From positions 372,001-436,000 of the forward strand of contig NZ_CP015207.1 in assembly GCF_002101375.1 (NCBI RefSeq): 64,000 nucleotides of DNA. The letters are read 5' to 3'. The notes under the pieces are model-generated. The model did not search any database and was not told the DNA's origin. It saw nothing but the letters and a program-made list of their open reading frames with translations. Below are positions 53,225-62,137 of the stretch, one piece after another. The position numbers were made by a program, and so were the translations under genes. Source of the DNA: Sporosarcina ureae. GTDB taxonomy: Bacteria; Bacillota; Bacilli; Bacillales_A; Planococcaceae. Each line of letters starts with the position of its first letter. Position 1 is the stretch's first letter.

Positions 53225-53644
53225 TTGAAGGTGCTCTTGTATATTAGTGCCATAGTCGCCGTTGCGGCTTTAGTAGTTATCGCAATTGCTATTATTAAAA
53301 CAGCCAAGGCGGTCAAAGAAGCAATGACAGATGTAAAAGAAACGATGAAACGTGTGGAACTGAAAGTGGGCGGCATCACAGATAAAGCCGATCAGCTCAT
53401 GACTCAGACGAACCAAATTGCGGATGATGCGAATGCAAAACTGCAATCGGTTGACGGATTGGCGGCTTCAGCGAAAGAACTGCGCGAATCCACCCAGTAC
53501 GTGCAGAACTCTATCGCTAAAATGGCGGATCAAGTATCAGCGCCTCCTGGCAAGTATGCCAAGTTGATGGAGCAAACGACTGCATTGTCTGAAGCAGCGT
53601 CAAAAATGTACTATAAGATGAAGCAGAATAACAGAGAGAGGTGA
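53225..53644 (+). CDS. DUF948-like membrane-anchored coiled protein (pair 1, first)
   Basis: 139 residues from the TTG at 53225 (GGAGGTGA upstream; a longer GTG start at 53210 overlaps the ribosome site). One N-terminal helix (VLLYISAIVAVAALVVIAI) followed by a long amphipathic helix-rich part (MTDVKETMKRVELKVGGITD, NQIADDANAKLQSVDGLAAS). The pattern is that of DUF948 general-stress proteins such as YtxG. It overlaps the start region of the next gene, so they are translated together. Confidence 0.8.
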   Translation: MKVLLYISAIVAVAALVVIAIAIIKTAKAVKEAMTDVKETMKRVELKVGGITDKADQLMTQTNQIADDANAKLQSVDGLAASAKELRESTQYVQNSIAKMADQVSAPPGKYAKLMEQTTALSEAASKMYYKMKQNNRER

Positions 53645-53649
53645 ACTTG

Positions 53650-54087
53650 ATGGATTGGGTACTAGGAATAGGTGTATTGCTCATCGGCATTGCGCTAATT
53701 ATTGTCGCGATCGTGTTAATTAAACCACTTGGGAAATTGACCGAGGTATTGGAAAGTGTCAAGAAGACGACCGATACCCTGCCGTCAACGGTAGCGGAAG
53801 TTACAGGTCAGACCCAGCAGATTCTTCATACGACGAATGATACAATCAGTAATGTAAACAAGCAGATTTATGAAGTGACGCCGGTATTCCAGATCGTTGG
53901 AGATGTAGGTGAAGCTTCTCGTGAAGTAACGACTGCCGCACTTGATAAGACGATTCGTTTTAAGGATCGTGTAGGAAATGCTGGCGAGTTTGTCCGCGAG
54001 AAAGAGTATAAAGGTTTGTATGGAGTCGCTACGTTAGCATTTTATTTGATGCAGCAGCGTAAAGAACTCAAGAAGATGCGTCCGTAA
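53650..54087 (+). CDS. DUF948-like membrane-anchored coiled protein (pair 1, second)
   Basis: 145 residues from ATG 53650 (AGAGAGGTG upstream). One helix (VLGIGVLLIGIALIIVAIVL) then VKKTTDTLPSTVAEVTGQTQ and VGDVGEASREVTTAAL. Closely resembles 54817-55311: both share the VGIG/ LGIG..LIGIA anchor and the F/V-Q-x-x-GD-GE-(A/S) block. Likely forms envelope-linked coiled assemblies. Function unknown. Confidence 0.82.
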   Translation: MDWVLGIGVLLIGIALIIVAIVLIKPLGKLTEVLESVKKTTDTLPSTVAEVTGQTQQILHTTNDTISNVNKQIYEVTPVFQIVGDVGEASREVTTAALDKTIRFKDRVGNAGEFVREKEYKGLYGVATLAFYLMQQRKELKKMRP

Positions 54088-54122
54088 GTGGAAGACTTGT
54101 TCATTCCACTCACATAAAACAC

Positions 54123-54163
54123 AAAACAGACCACTAATTCGCATATGAATTAGTGGTCTTTTA
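54123..54163 (+). terminator. Terminator of DUF948 pair 1
   Basis: AGACCACTAATTC-GCATAT-GAATTAGTGGTCT followed by TTT. Confidence 0.85.
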
Positions 54164-54249
54164 AATGCCTACGCGTCAATGTTTACACATAAATAGAGCA
54201 GGTATCGCTATAAAACCGATCCATGAATTTTTTAAATAGCAGAGATAGC

Positions 54250-54462
54250 TCATCTAGTTGTTTTCTTATCTTTCCTAAAGAAAATAAGATAAATAATTTC
54301 TAAAAGTCCGATCGTATTGACGATTAGAAGAACAACGAACCAAGCTAACTGTTTATTACGAGCAGAATGCCAAAGGGCTATACCTTTCCAAATAACGGAC
54401 CAAATAATGATGACATAAAACATCGGATTATTATAATGTAAAATCTGGGAAATAGTATCCAT
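54250..54462 (-). CDS. DUF5652-like small membrane protein
   Basis: 70 residues, ATG with AGGAGGTGGAAGG upstream. Two helices (MFYVIIIWSVIWKGIALWHS, WFVVLLIVNTIGLLEIIYLI) and the end FFRKDKKTTR. The WKGIALWHSA(R)N pattern is that of DUF5652, a family of two-helix membrane proteins of unknown role. In 54463-54761 I see no gene; a minus-strand stretch reading GEVRRGVDRIYEYLKGRH may be a remnant. Confidence 0.75.
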   Translation of the reverse strand: MDTISQILHYNNPMFYVIIIWSVIWKGIALWHSARNKQLAWFVVLLIVNTIGLLEIIYLIFFRKDKKTTR

Positions 54463-54761
54463 CCTTCCACCTCCTTTTTTAATAAAACAGCTCGATTACT
54501 GCACGAGCACAAATCCTTTATGCAAAATCACAACTATGACACTTAGTACTAAAATACATCTAATACATAAACATTGTTCTACTATTCATACGTACATTAC
54601 ATATAAATGGTTTCATTTTTTTGAAAGTCGCAAATTTAAGCATCTATGCTTTGATGTGCTTATATCATTCTATCAATGTCTACCCTTCAGATATTCGTAA
54701 ATTCGATCCACTCCGCGTCGTACTTCCCCATCAACAGTACTCCCCACAACACTTCCTCACC

Positions 54762-54808
54762 AAAAAAGACTGAAGACCAAGCCCGATTGGGGTTGATCTT
54801 CAGTCTTT
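54762..54808 (-). terminator. Terminator of DUF948 pair 2
   Basis: AAAGACTGAAGATCAACC ... GGTCTTCAGTCTTT with TTTT beyond, minus strand. Confidence 0.85.
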
Positions 54809-54816
54809 GTCAGCAC

Positions 54817-55311
54817 TTAAAACGATGCTTGATCTGGTGCTGGTAACTTTTTTTGTGGGCCGACCTGTTCGGCACGATCTTTCGCCGCGCTCACAGATTG
54901 CTTACGCTTTTTAAAGATATAATAACCTAACATAGCGGAACCATAGATGTTACCTAGCTTCTTGTTTTGCTCTGATGTGTCCGTATGATCTCCCTTTTGT
55001 TGAACAGATGAAGACATGTCCACTAACGAAGAGGATAACTGATGTGTAGACTCTCCAAGGTCACCAATCACTTGGAACAATGGAGTTAGATTTTCAATCT
55101 TTGTATTGATATCTGCTAACGAATTATTACTGTTTTTAATTAGGTCTCCTGTTTCATCTAAAATACCATCCAGTTGCTTTGGAAGCGCACCTACCGTCTT
55201 GTCAACGTCCTGTAGTATATTTCCAACTTGTTGTAATACCTTAGCAAAATAGATAGCTAAAATGACGAAGGCGATACCGATGAGTATGACGCCAATTCCA
55301 ACGAGATCCAT
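54817..55311 (-). CDS. DUF948-like membrane-anchored coiled protein (pair 2, second)
   Basis: 164 residues from ATG 55311 (GAGGG upstream). One helix (LVGIGVILIGIAFVILAIYF), then VGNILQDVDKTVGALPKQLD, SNNSLADINTKIENLTPLFQ and VIGDLGESTHQLSSSLVDMS. The end is a Pro/Lys tail. Paralogue of 53650-54087. It follows the 55331-55753 gene with a 19-bp gap. Confidence 0.82.
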   Translation of the reverse strand: MDLVGIGVILIGIAFVILAIYFAKVLQQVGNILQDVDKTVGALPKQLDGILDETGDLIKNSNNSLADINTKIENLTPLFQVIGDLGESTHQLSSSLVDMSSSVQQKGDHTDTSEQNKKLGNIYGSAMLGYYIFKKRKQSVSAAKDRAEQVGPQKKLPAPDQASF

Positions 55312-55330
55312 TCTCAACCCTCATTTCCTT

Positions 55331-55753
55331 TTACGTATTTTTTAAACTCTTTTTGCCACGTTGCCATGAATCGTAAACTTGGGCACCAAACTCTCCATAT
55401 TGGATGGCTTGAACAAACTTTTCTGTTCCTGGAAGAGAACCATCCTCTTCAAATTGTCTTGTCCGCTTGTTTACTTCTTCACTCAAGTACTGGCTTGATC
55501 GTCCAATATTTTCGATAGTAGAAAATAAAGGCGTCGTTGCAGCGAGTTTCACTTGAACATCTGTCGCCAGTTGTTCAGTCTCATGTAAAGTTCCATATAA
55601 TTGTTCAATGCTCTTGTCGAGCTCTGCCTCTACCCCTTTTACCGTTCCCATAACCGTCAGCAATAAGTTCGAAGACTTCGTTAGTAACAATGAAAGGTAG
55701 ATGGCGACAATCAATACTGAGATTGCGATTAATAATAAACCAATGTACACCAT
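55331..55753 (-). CDS. DUF948-like membrane-anchored coiled protein (pair 2, first)
   Basis: 140 residues from ATG 55753 (GGAAAGGAGGATG upstream). One helix (IGLLLIAISVLIVAIYLSLL) and a coiled part (LDKSIEQLYGTLHETEQLAT, LAATTPLFSTIENIGRSSQY). Shares the TPLFxxIExxG block with the other members. With its partner it forms the second DUF948 pair, pointing the opposite way from the first. Confidence 0.8.
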   Translation of the reverse strand: MVYIGLLLIAISVLIVAIYLSLLLTKSSNLLLTVMGTVKGVEAELDKSIEQLYGTLHETEQLATDVQVKLAATTPLFSTIENIGRSSQYLSEEVNKRTRQFEEDGSLPGTEKFVQAIQYGEFGAQVYDSWQRGKKSLKNT

Positions 55754-55910
55754 ACACACATCCTCCTTTCCAACATACTTAATACATCTTATCATTCTAT
55801 ACCACTCTCAGTTTTTCTAAAACATTATTCATTCGAAGTTCTTTAACAAGGGCTAAGGATATGATTTATTCTGCATAATACCTTTCGTTAACGGGCTCTT
55901 TCTAAGGAAA

Positions 55911-55960
55911 TGAAAAAGCCCGATTTCTCAATTGTATACTAAGAAATCGGACTTTTTACA
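55911..55960. terminator. Terminator, usable in both directions
   Basis: AAAAAGCCCGATTTCT ... AGAAATCGGACTTTTT. Placed after the Arr gene (minus strand). Confidence 0.8.
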
Positions 55961-55994
55961 TATGCTTCCTTTACTCTTTAAGAGATAGTAAGAA

Positions 55995-56411
55995 TTAATC
56001 TTCAATTACATTTTTCCCTTGTTCTTTTAACTCTTTTAAAGAAGTTAGCATATGATTTATCTCTTCGTCGGAATGTCTTTCCCATGAACTTAATTCGGCA
56101 ACTATTTTCAAAGGAGATTTAGACCTATAGGAACGTGTTGGATTTCCAGGGAATCTTTTGTCAGTTAAGTTGGGATCATTTTCAAAAACACCCACTGGTT
56201 CTACAAGGTAAATTCTCTCTTTTGATTTAGACCTTGCTAATTCTGCACCCCATTTAGCCGCTTCTAATGTTGCAGTAAAGTATATATAGTTAGATTTTTT
56301 ATCTTGGTAATTTGATAGAAATTGTGGTTCTAATAAATCTCCAACTTTCAGTTCTGCTTTTGTTCCATGAAAGAAAGGACCGCTATCTAATACATCTTTT
56401 TTGTCATCCAA
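55995..56411 (-). CDS. arr: Rifampin ADP-ribosyltransferase
   Basis: 138 residues, the usual Arr length. GPFFHGTKAELKVGDLLEP, YIYFTATLEAAKWGAELARS, IYLVEPVGVFENDPNLTDKR and FPGNPTRSYRS are the family blocks, with the NAD-binding His of HGTK and the Asp of DPNLT present. Arr enzymes inactivate rifamycins by ADP-ribosylation. TTG start with GGGGTG upstream. Single gene with its own terminator and no visible mobile element, so it looks like an intrinsic chromosomal gene. Confidence 0.93.
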   Translation of the reverse strand: MDDKKDVLDSGPFFHGTKAELKVGDLLEPQFLSNYQDKKSNYIYFTATLEAAKWGAELARSKSKERIYLVEPVGVFENDPNLTDKRFPGNPTRSYRSKSPLKIVAELSSWERHSDEEINHMLTSLKELKEQGKNVIED

Positions 56412-56727
56412 ACTAATACACCCCTATATAATTTAAATTTGTATACAGTATCCCATTGCTATCCGAATGAGGTTTTTCATCTGCGAGCTGAACGGATTAC
56501 ACGTGAGCAACTTTAAGACTATCGATAGAGCGTTCCACACACTCTATCCACTTATACTAACAAATTGGATAGGATTATGAAAAAGAAATCACGGTATCGT
56601 TCGGATGGTTTTAGGATATCTTTCATGTGAAATGTATATATAGTCAGCATTGGCACGGTTTCACGAATTTTTTTGTTAGCAAATCAATAGCTTTACGCGC
56701 ATCGCTTCCTTAAACTTTCATCCATAA
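56412..56727. other. Intergenic, no gene seen
   Basis: Contains one ATAGAGCG core (56525-56532) and an inverted CTCTATC nearby (about 56542), probably stray members of the 21-bp repeat family. Nothing else is supported. Confidence 0.4.
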
Positions 56728-56762
56728 AAAATCCTATGCCCCGTATAAGGGAGCATAGGATG
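56728..56762 (-). terminator. Terminator of the YhfH-like gene
   Basis: ATCCTATGCTCCC ... GGGGCATAGGAT on the minus strand, followed by TTTTT. Confidence 0.8.
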
Positions 56763-56766
56763 TTGA

Positions 56767-56898
56767 TTATTCTTCATGTCGTCCGACACAACGCTCACAT
56801 TCGTACATTACGGACTCTTGCTTTTCCTTGAACTGATTTCCACATTCCGTACAAACTTTTTCCACCATTTGTCTTTTCTGCTCTGTATTCTTTTTCAT
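56767..56898 (-). CDS. YhfH-like zinc-ribbon micro-protein, 43 residues
   Basis: ATG 56898 with GGAGGAATG upstream. MVEKVCTECGNQFKEKQES followed by YECERCVGRHEE gives two CxxC pairs 15-16 residues apart, a zinc-ribbon as in the YhfH family of Bacillales. Function unknown. It has its own terminator, so it is probably a free-standing gene. Confidence 0.8.
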   Translation of the reverse strand: MKKNTEQKRQMVEKVCTECGNQFKEKQESVMYECERCVGRHEE

Positions 56899-57071
56899 CG
56901 TTCATTCCTCCATTCGGTTTGTGTGATTCGCTGTACTGATACAGCAACTTTTCTTAAGACTAATATATAACAGAGTCGTCAGATTTGTCACTCTTTTCGG
57001 ATGAAATCTTTTATTGCGCGACAGAATCCAAAAGAGCGCGACGAATGAAGGAATTGTAAAAGATGAAATTA

Positions 57072-57105
57072 AAAAGTGGTACGCCCATCTTATGGCATAC
57101 CACTT
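57072..57105 (-). terminator. Terminator of the 36-residue membrane peptide gene
   Basis: AAGTGGTATGCC-ATAAGATG-GGCGTACCACTT followed by TTT on the minus strand. Confidence 0.8.
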
Positions 57106-57114
57106 CTCACCGCT

Positions 57115-57225
57115 TTACATGATCAACCCGTAAACTATTACAGCCGCGATAATGACAAGAGTTACGACAAACACCGTCCATTGCATATTATCCGGCTTTT
57201 CGGGTCTACTATCCCATTTCTGCAT
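57115..57225 (-). CDS. Single-helix membrane micro-protein, 36 residues
   Basis: ATG 57225 with AGGAAGGAAG upstream. MQKWDSRPEKPDNMQW, then one helix TVFVVTLVIIAAVIVYGLIM, then stop. A clear ribosome site and its own terminator support it. Family not recognised. From 57226 to 57584 I see no further gene, only the promoter region of the threonine dehydratase gene. Confidence 0.65.
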   Translation of the reverse strand: MQKWDSRPEKPDNMQWTVFVVTLVIIAAVIVYGLIM

Positions 57226-57584
57226 GAATAAACGCTTCCTTCCTGGTGTGTTAGTTCTTCATCCACTAGTTTTCCCTTATGTTTTATGAATTAAACACCA
57301 CTTACTCGTGCATAATCTGAAATGCAATCTACATGTACTGTCTAATGCTATGGTATAACAGGTAAATAACTCCTTTATATAATAAATAAATCAAATGATT
57401 GATCTATCCAATTTATCGAAAGTCTTCGCCAACGAAGTAACCGCTTACATCTACAAGCCTTTTTAAAATAAAGTCGCTATTCTTAAAATAAACTTACAAT
57501 TTTGAACTTTCTTGTGTTCATTCAGTTTTTTTCATGTTATTATGAGTAAACGTTGACTCAATAACGGAGGTTAGATGATAAGTT

Positions 57585-58853
57585 ATGAAGGTGAAAAAAA
57601 TGGAAACTCCAAGTGTTCAAGTAGAAGATATCTTAATCGCCAATCAGCTGCTGAAAGACATCGTAGCTCATACGCCTTTACAGAAAAATGATCGTCTATC
57701 AGAAAAGTATGACTGCCATGTGTATATTAAGCGTGAAGATTTGCAACATGTCCGCTCCTTTAAATTGCGCGGTGCTTATTATAAGATGAAACGCATCGAA
57801 ACAGAAGCACGTAAAAAAGGAATTGTCTGTGCGAGTGCAGGTAACCATGCACAAGGTGTAGCATTCGCATGTGCGAAACTCGATATTGACGGCAAAATCT
57901 TCATGCCACAAACAACTCCTAGACAAAAAGTAAACATGGTGAAAATGTTCGGACGCGATCGCATTGAAATTATTTTAGTCGGAGATACGTTCGACGATTG
58001 TTTCGAGAGAGCGGTTGAATTGATGGAAAAAGAAAAGCGTATTTTCATTCATCCATTTAATGACAAGGATATCATCGCAGGTCAAGGAACAGTAGCTGTT
58101 GAGATCATGAATGATATCGAAGAGCCAATTGATTATGTATTTGCAAGTATCGGTGGCGGTGGATTGATGTCCGGAATTAGTACATACATCAAAAACTTGT
58201 CTCCGCATACGAAGATGATCGGTGCAGAGCCAGCAGGTGCAGCGAGCATGAAGGCTTCTATCGATGCGCAAAAGGTTGTCCCTTTGGCAACGATTGATAA
58301 ATTCGTTGATGGCGCGGCCGTCAAATGTGTAGGTAATCTGAATTACGATATTTGCAATAACTATCTCGAAAATATCGTCAGCGTCCCTGAAGGTAAAGTA
58401 TGCACGGCAATTCTCGATCTATACAATGAACACGCGATCATCGCCGAGCCAGCAGGTGCCCTTCCCATTGCAGCACTCGATTTCTATAAAAATGAAATCA
58501 AAGGCAAGTGCGTCGTCTGTGTGATCAGCGGTGGAAACAACGACATCGGTAGAATGCAGGAAATCAAAGAGAAGTCGATGATTTACGAAGGCTTACTGTA
58601 TTATTTCCTCGTCGACTTCCCACAACGCGCAGGTGCACTGCGCCAGTTCCTTGATGGTGTACTTGGACCGGATGACGATATTACGATGTTCGAGTATACG
58701 AAGAAGAATAATAAAGAGAGCGGTCCAGGTCTTGTCGGAATTGAGATTAAACACAAAGAAGACTATAACGGCCTAATTGCTCGCATGGAAAAAAACGGAT
58801 TCCCTTATAAAGAAGTAAATAAAGATAGTACATTGTTTGGATTATTGATTTAA
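57585..58853 (+). CDS. ilvA: Threonine dehydratase (ammonia-lyase), biosynthetic type
   Basis: 422 residues. PLP-binding Lys in VRSFKLRGAYYKMK, GNHAQGVAFACAKL, the phosphate-binding loop SIGGGGLMSGI, and Ser/Gly-rich VVCVISGGNNDIG. The C-terminal ~85 residues (LVDFPQRAGALRQFLDGVLG) form one ACT-like regulatory domain, as in the B. subtilis enzyme. It makes 2-oxobutanoate from threonine for isoleucine synthesis. A second ATG at 57600 has the better-spaced site (AAGGTG). No leader RNA or T-box seen upstream. Confidence 0.94.
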   Translation: MKVKKMETPSVQVEDILIANQLLKDIVAHTPLQKNDRLSEKYDCHVYIKREDLQHVRSFKLRGAYYKMKRIETEARKKGIVCASAGNHAQGVAFACAKLDIDGKIFMPQTTPRQKVNMVKMFGRDRIEIILVGDTFDDCFERAVELMEKEKRIFIHPFNDKDIIAGQGTVAVEIMNDIEEPIDYVFASIGGGGLMSGISTYIKNLSPHTKMIGAEPAGAASMKASIDAQKVVPLATIDKFVDGAAVKCVGNLNYDICNNYLENIVSVPEGKVCTAILDLYNEHAIIAEPAGALPIAALDFYKNEIKGKCVVCVISGGNNDIGRMQEIKEKSMIYEGLLYYFLVDFPQRAGALRQFLDGVLGPDDDITMFEYTKKNNKESGPGLVGIEIKHKEDYNGLIARMEKNGFPYKEVNKDSTLFGLLI

Positions 58854-58859
58854 TAAAAG

Positions 58860-58902
58860 TACTGCCACACTAGTCGCTATGACTTGTTGTGGCAGTTTTT
58901 GT
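58860..58902 (+). terminator. Terminator of ilvA
   Basis: ACTGCCACACTAGTC ... GACTTGTTGTGGCAGT followed by TTTT. Confidence 0.8.
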
Positions 58903-59217
58903 GTTAGAGAAATAGTGAATAGGATAGGGGTGCGCACCATGTATAGAATGAACTTAGTGTTGGACGGGAACATTGTTTGTCTGATTATCAGGTACTGGAG
59001 TTCATGCGTTTCCTCTGTCTCGCCTCGCGCAGACACATCACAAAAGCACACAACTCCCCTTACCCACCCCACTCTACTATATACATAACCATTGTGAGAG
59101 GTTTCCTAAATAAAAAACTGGGTAATTAATTACTAAAACATACATCATCTGCACATGCTATCTGTACATAAGAAGAACACTTTTTATGAAAACGGCAGAA
59201 AAGGTGGTGACTCTGAA

Positions 59218-59760
59218 ATGGGACCCAAACATAGTAAATTCAGTATATCCATACTCTTCATCGTTCCCCTGCTCATCTTAGCTAGTCTTACAATTCCTTA
59301 CTTCACCACAATTCAAAACGGCACGGATATCTACCTGCAATCAGAAACGATTACCGAGCAAGATGCAAACGAAAATTATGTCCTACTTCGCTACGACGTC
59401 GAAAAAGTACCAAAGGAGCGCATGACCCCTAGTTTGGTGACAGCATTAAAAAAACCTAACGACATCGGTCAGACACGGGTATTTGGCGTATTGGAACACA
59501 ACAACGGTGTCGCTGAATTAGTTTCATTAAGCGATAAAAAACCTGCTGAAGGTGTCTATTTAATGGGCTGGCTGGCACAGACCACCGACCGAGAGTATCG
59601 CCAGAACGACCATTACATCGTGAATTTTGGTCTCGATCGCGTCTATGTCCCCGATTTCGGCCATCATGTTGCGGCAGACAGTGTACAAGACCGCACGATG
59701 ACTGCGCATTTTAAAGTACTGGATGGCAATAGTATTTTGCGCGAATTCCATACCAATTAA
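59218..59760 (+). CDS. GDYXXLXY-type membrane-anchored protein
   Basis: 180 residues from ATG 59218 (AAAGGTGGTGA upstream). One helix (ISILFIVPLLILASLTIPYF), then the family motif as ENYVLLRYDVEKVP and a second block YIVNFGLDRVYVPDFGHHVA. GDYXXLXY proteins usually sit beside DUF2157/DUF4401 membrane proteins. None is present here. Function unknown. 58903-59217 holds no other gene I can support. Confidence 0.8.
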   Translation: MGPKHSKFSISILFIVPLLILASLTIPYFTTIQNGTDIYLQSETITEQDANENYVLLRYDVEKVPKERMTPSLVTALKKPNDIGQTRVFGVLEHNNGVAELVSLSDKKPAEGVYLMGWLAQTTDREYRQNDHYIVNFGLDRVYVPDFGHHVAADSVQDRTMTAHFKVLDGNSILREFHTN

Positions 59761-59762
59761 AA

Positions 59763-59806
59763 GAAGCAAAAAGGAAGAGTACAGCTCTCCCTTTTTGCTT
59801 CCTTTT
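59763..59806. terminator. Bidirectional terminator
   Basis: GAAGCAAAAAGGAAGAG ... CTCTCCCTTTTTGCTTC between convergent genes. Confidence 0.85.
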
Positions 59807-59807
59807 A

Positions 59808-61226
59808 TTATAAACCTAGTGAGATATATTTTACTTCCAAATATTCGTCTATACCTTGATGTCCACCTTCTCGCCCAAGACCACTTTGTTTAAAGCCACC
59901 AAACGGAGCTTGCGGTGCGGATGGCGAGCCATCATTCAGACCTACGATCCCATACTCTAATGCTTCACATATTTGAATACCTCGTGTGATGTTCTCCGTG
60001 AAGACGTATGCTGCTAATCCAAATACTGTATCATTCGCACGCTTGATGACTTCTTCTTGTGTCTCAAACGTCGCAATCGGCAATACAGGGCCGAATGTTT
60101 CTTCTTCCATACAGAGCATCTCGTCGGTTACGTCTTTCAAGACAGTTGGTTGGTAGAATAACCCTTCAATATGTTCACCGCCCGTAACGACTGTTGCCCC
60201 TTTGGATTTTGCATCTAGTACATGCTCGTCCACTTTATCAATTGCATCCTGATCAATTAAAGGACCGATTACGACACCTTCTTCTTTGCCGTCGCCGACT
60301 TTTAATTTCCTTGTTTCTTCTGCAATGCGTGTTGTGAATTCCTCTGCAATCGATGAATGTACGTAAATACGGTTCGCACAGACACACGTTTGTCCTGCAT
60401 TGCGGAATTTTGCCGCGATGACACCATCCACTGCTTTATCAAGATCCGCATCAGCCATAATAATCGCGGGTGCCTGTCCACCTAATTCCAATGAAATCTT
60501 CTTCATCGTATCGGCTGCACCTTTCATCAATGTCTTGCCGATTTCAGTAGATCCTGTAAATGTCAGCTTGCGCACGCGACCATCTTCCTGCCAAGCTTCT
60601 GCAATTTCACTCGCACTGCCCGTTACGAGGTTCAGCACACCGTCAGGAATGCCTGCTTCTTGTGCAAGCTCAATTAAACGAATCGCAGTCAATGGAGTTT
60701 GAGAAGCGGGCTTCATCACAACTGTACAGCCTGCTGCAAGTGCAGGGCCGACTTTACGTGCAATCATAGCTGCAGGGAAGTTCCATGGCGTAATCGACGC
60801 GATGACACCTACTGGTTGCTTTTGCACGAACATTCGCTTATTGGATTGCGTAGCAGGAATGGTTTCACCATAAATCCGCTTACCTTCTTCTGCAAACCAG
60901 CTAATATATCCATTCGAATAACGCATTTCACCAAGTGCTTCCGCTAAAGGCTTCCCTTGCTCAGCCGTCATAGTTTCAGCTATACTTTCCTCATTTTTCT
61001 CAATCAAGGCATGCCATTTCATTAAATACGCACTGCGCTCATACGCAGACAAAGCTGCCCAATCCGAAAATGCAGCAGAAGCCGCATCGACCGCTTGCGT
61101 TGCTTCCGCTTTGCCGCCTTTAGGTACGGCACCGATTGACTCACCAGTTGAAGGATTCACTACTTCGATTTGCGGTAGATCCGCACCAAGTCGCTTTCCA
61201 TTAATGATCATTTCGGTTGTTTCCAT
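59808..61226 (-). CDS. gabD: NAD(P)-dependent succinate-semialdehyde dehydrogenase-like aldehyde dehydrogenase
   Basis: 472 residues, full length. ITPWNFPAAMIARKVGPALA, TFTGSTEIGKTLM (cofactor loop), SLELGGQAPAIIMADADLD with the general-base Glu, and GQTCVCANRIYVH with the nucleophilic Cys. ALDH family of the GabD subgroup by overall pattern. Succinate semialdehyde is the likely substrate, but related semialdehydes cannot be excluded. No gabT nearby. Confidence 0.9.
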   Translation of the reverse strand: METTEMIINGKRLGADLPQIEVVNPSTGESIGAVPKGGKAEATQAVDAASAAFSDWAALSAYERSAYLMKWHALIEKNEESIAETMTAEQGKPLAEALGEMRYSNGYISWFAEEGKRIYGETIPATQSNKRMFVQKQPVGVIASITPWNFPAAMIARKVGPALAAGCTVVMKPASQTPLTAIRLIELAQEAGIPDGVLNLVTGSASEIAEAWQEDGRVRKLTFTGSTEIGKTLMKGAADTMKKISLELGGQAPAIIMADADLDKAVDGVIAAKFRNAGQTCVCANRIYVHSSIAEEFTTRIAEETRKLKVGDGKEEGVVIGPLIDQDAIDKVDEHVLDAKSKGATVVTGGEHIEGLFYQPTVLKDVTDEMLCMEEETFGPVLPIATFETQEEVIKRANDTVFGLAAYVFTENITRGIQICEALEYGIVGLNDGSPSAPQAPFGGFKQSGLGREGGHQGIDEYLEVKYISLGL

Positions 61227-61240
61227 ATATAACCTCTCCT

Positions 61241-62008
61241 TTATTTGGCATCATTGACACGTTCCACAGGAATATCTGCCACTATATCATTTAATACCCA
61301 ACTGGCGAGAATTAAACCCGCCACCGACGGACAAAATGCATTGGAAGCTGGAGGCATTTGTGCTTTTCGGATCGATGCATCGGCATTTCCGACCGTTTCA
61401 AGGACATCTTCACGCACAACAATGGGGCTTTCATCCGAGAACACAACAGGTACACCTTTAGGAATACCCAGCTTGCGCAAACGAAGACGCATCACTTTTG
61501 CTAATGGATCTGTATGCGTTTGCGAAATGTCCGCAATCCGGAAACGTGTTGGATCCGTTTTATTGGCAGCGCCCATGCTCGAAATCACTTTAATTCCACG
61601 TTCGACACATTGCTGGATCAAATGAATTTTATAGCTGATCGTATCTGAAGCGTCGATCACATAATCCGGCGCGTACGAGAAGAATTCTTCAGACGTTTCC
61701 TCAGTATAGAACATATGTAGATCAATCACTTCACAGTCTGCGTTGATATCTGCAATTCGTTCTTTCATGACAGCGGATTTAGAACGCCCTACCGTCGATA
61801 AATAGGCGACGAGTTGGCGGTTGATATTGGTGACATCAATCGTATCTTTATCGACTAAAATAATACGTCCAACTCCTGTCCGCGCACATGCTTCAGCTGC
61901 AAATGAACCGACTCCCCCGACGCCTAAAATCGCAACTGTCTTGCCCTTCATTCTCTCTACGCCTTCTTTACCTATCGATAATTCATTTCTCGAAAATTGA
62001 TGTAACAT
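61241..62008 (-). CDS. tcdA: tRNA threonylcarbamoyladenosine dehydratase
   Basis: 255 residues from ATG 62008 (AAAGGATG upstream; an in-frame start lies 21 bp before). MLHQFSRNELSIG is the family opening, followed by ThiF/E1-like ATP-binding GVGGVGSFAAEACARTGVG, the Asp-containing VDKDTIDVTNINRQLVAY, and DASDTISYKIHLIQQCVERG. It converts t6A37 of tRNAs to cyclic ct6A. Its position between aspS with 6S RNA and other genes matches yrvM of B. subtilis. Confidence 0.95.
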   Translation of the reverse strand: MLHQFSRNELSIGKEGVERMKGKTVAILGVGGVGSFAAEACARTGVGRIILVDKDTIDVTNINRQLVAYLSTVGRSKSAVMKERIADINADCEVIDLHMFYTEETSEEFFSYAPDYVIDASDTISYKIHLIQQCVERGIKVISSMGAANKTDPTRFRIADISQTHTDPLAKVMRLRLRKLGIPKGVPVVFSDESPIVVREDVLETVGNADASIRKAQMPPASNAFCPSVAGLILASWVLNDIVADIPVERVNDAK

Positions 62009-62095
62009 CCATACCGCATCCTTTATCATAAATTGTATTTACTCTATCCTAAAACAGTCTGCTGCACTCGCGCAACTAACTGAATTTTAGGCAAT

Positions 62096-62128
62096 AAAAA
62101 ACCTCCTTGCGTAAGCAAGAAGGTGAAT
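62096..62128 (-). terminator. Terminator of 6S RNA
   Basis: CACCTTCTTGCTTACGCAAGGAGGT followed by TTTTTT on the minus strand. Confidence 0.85.
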
Positions 62129-62137
62129 GTTTGTAAG

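Noticed and set aside
54668..54750. Small minus-strand gene ending IYEYLKGRH
   Set aside because: An in-frame stop lies just upstream and no start is available. At most a remnant.
57240..57584. T-box leader before ilvA
   Set aside because: No T-box sequence (TGGNACC-type bulge) or terminator hairpin is visible upstream of the gene.
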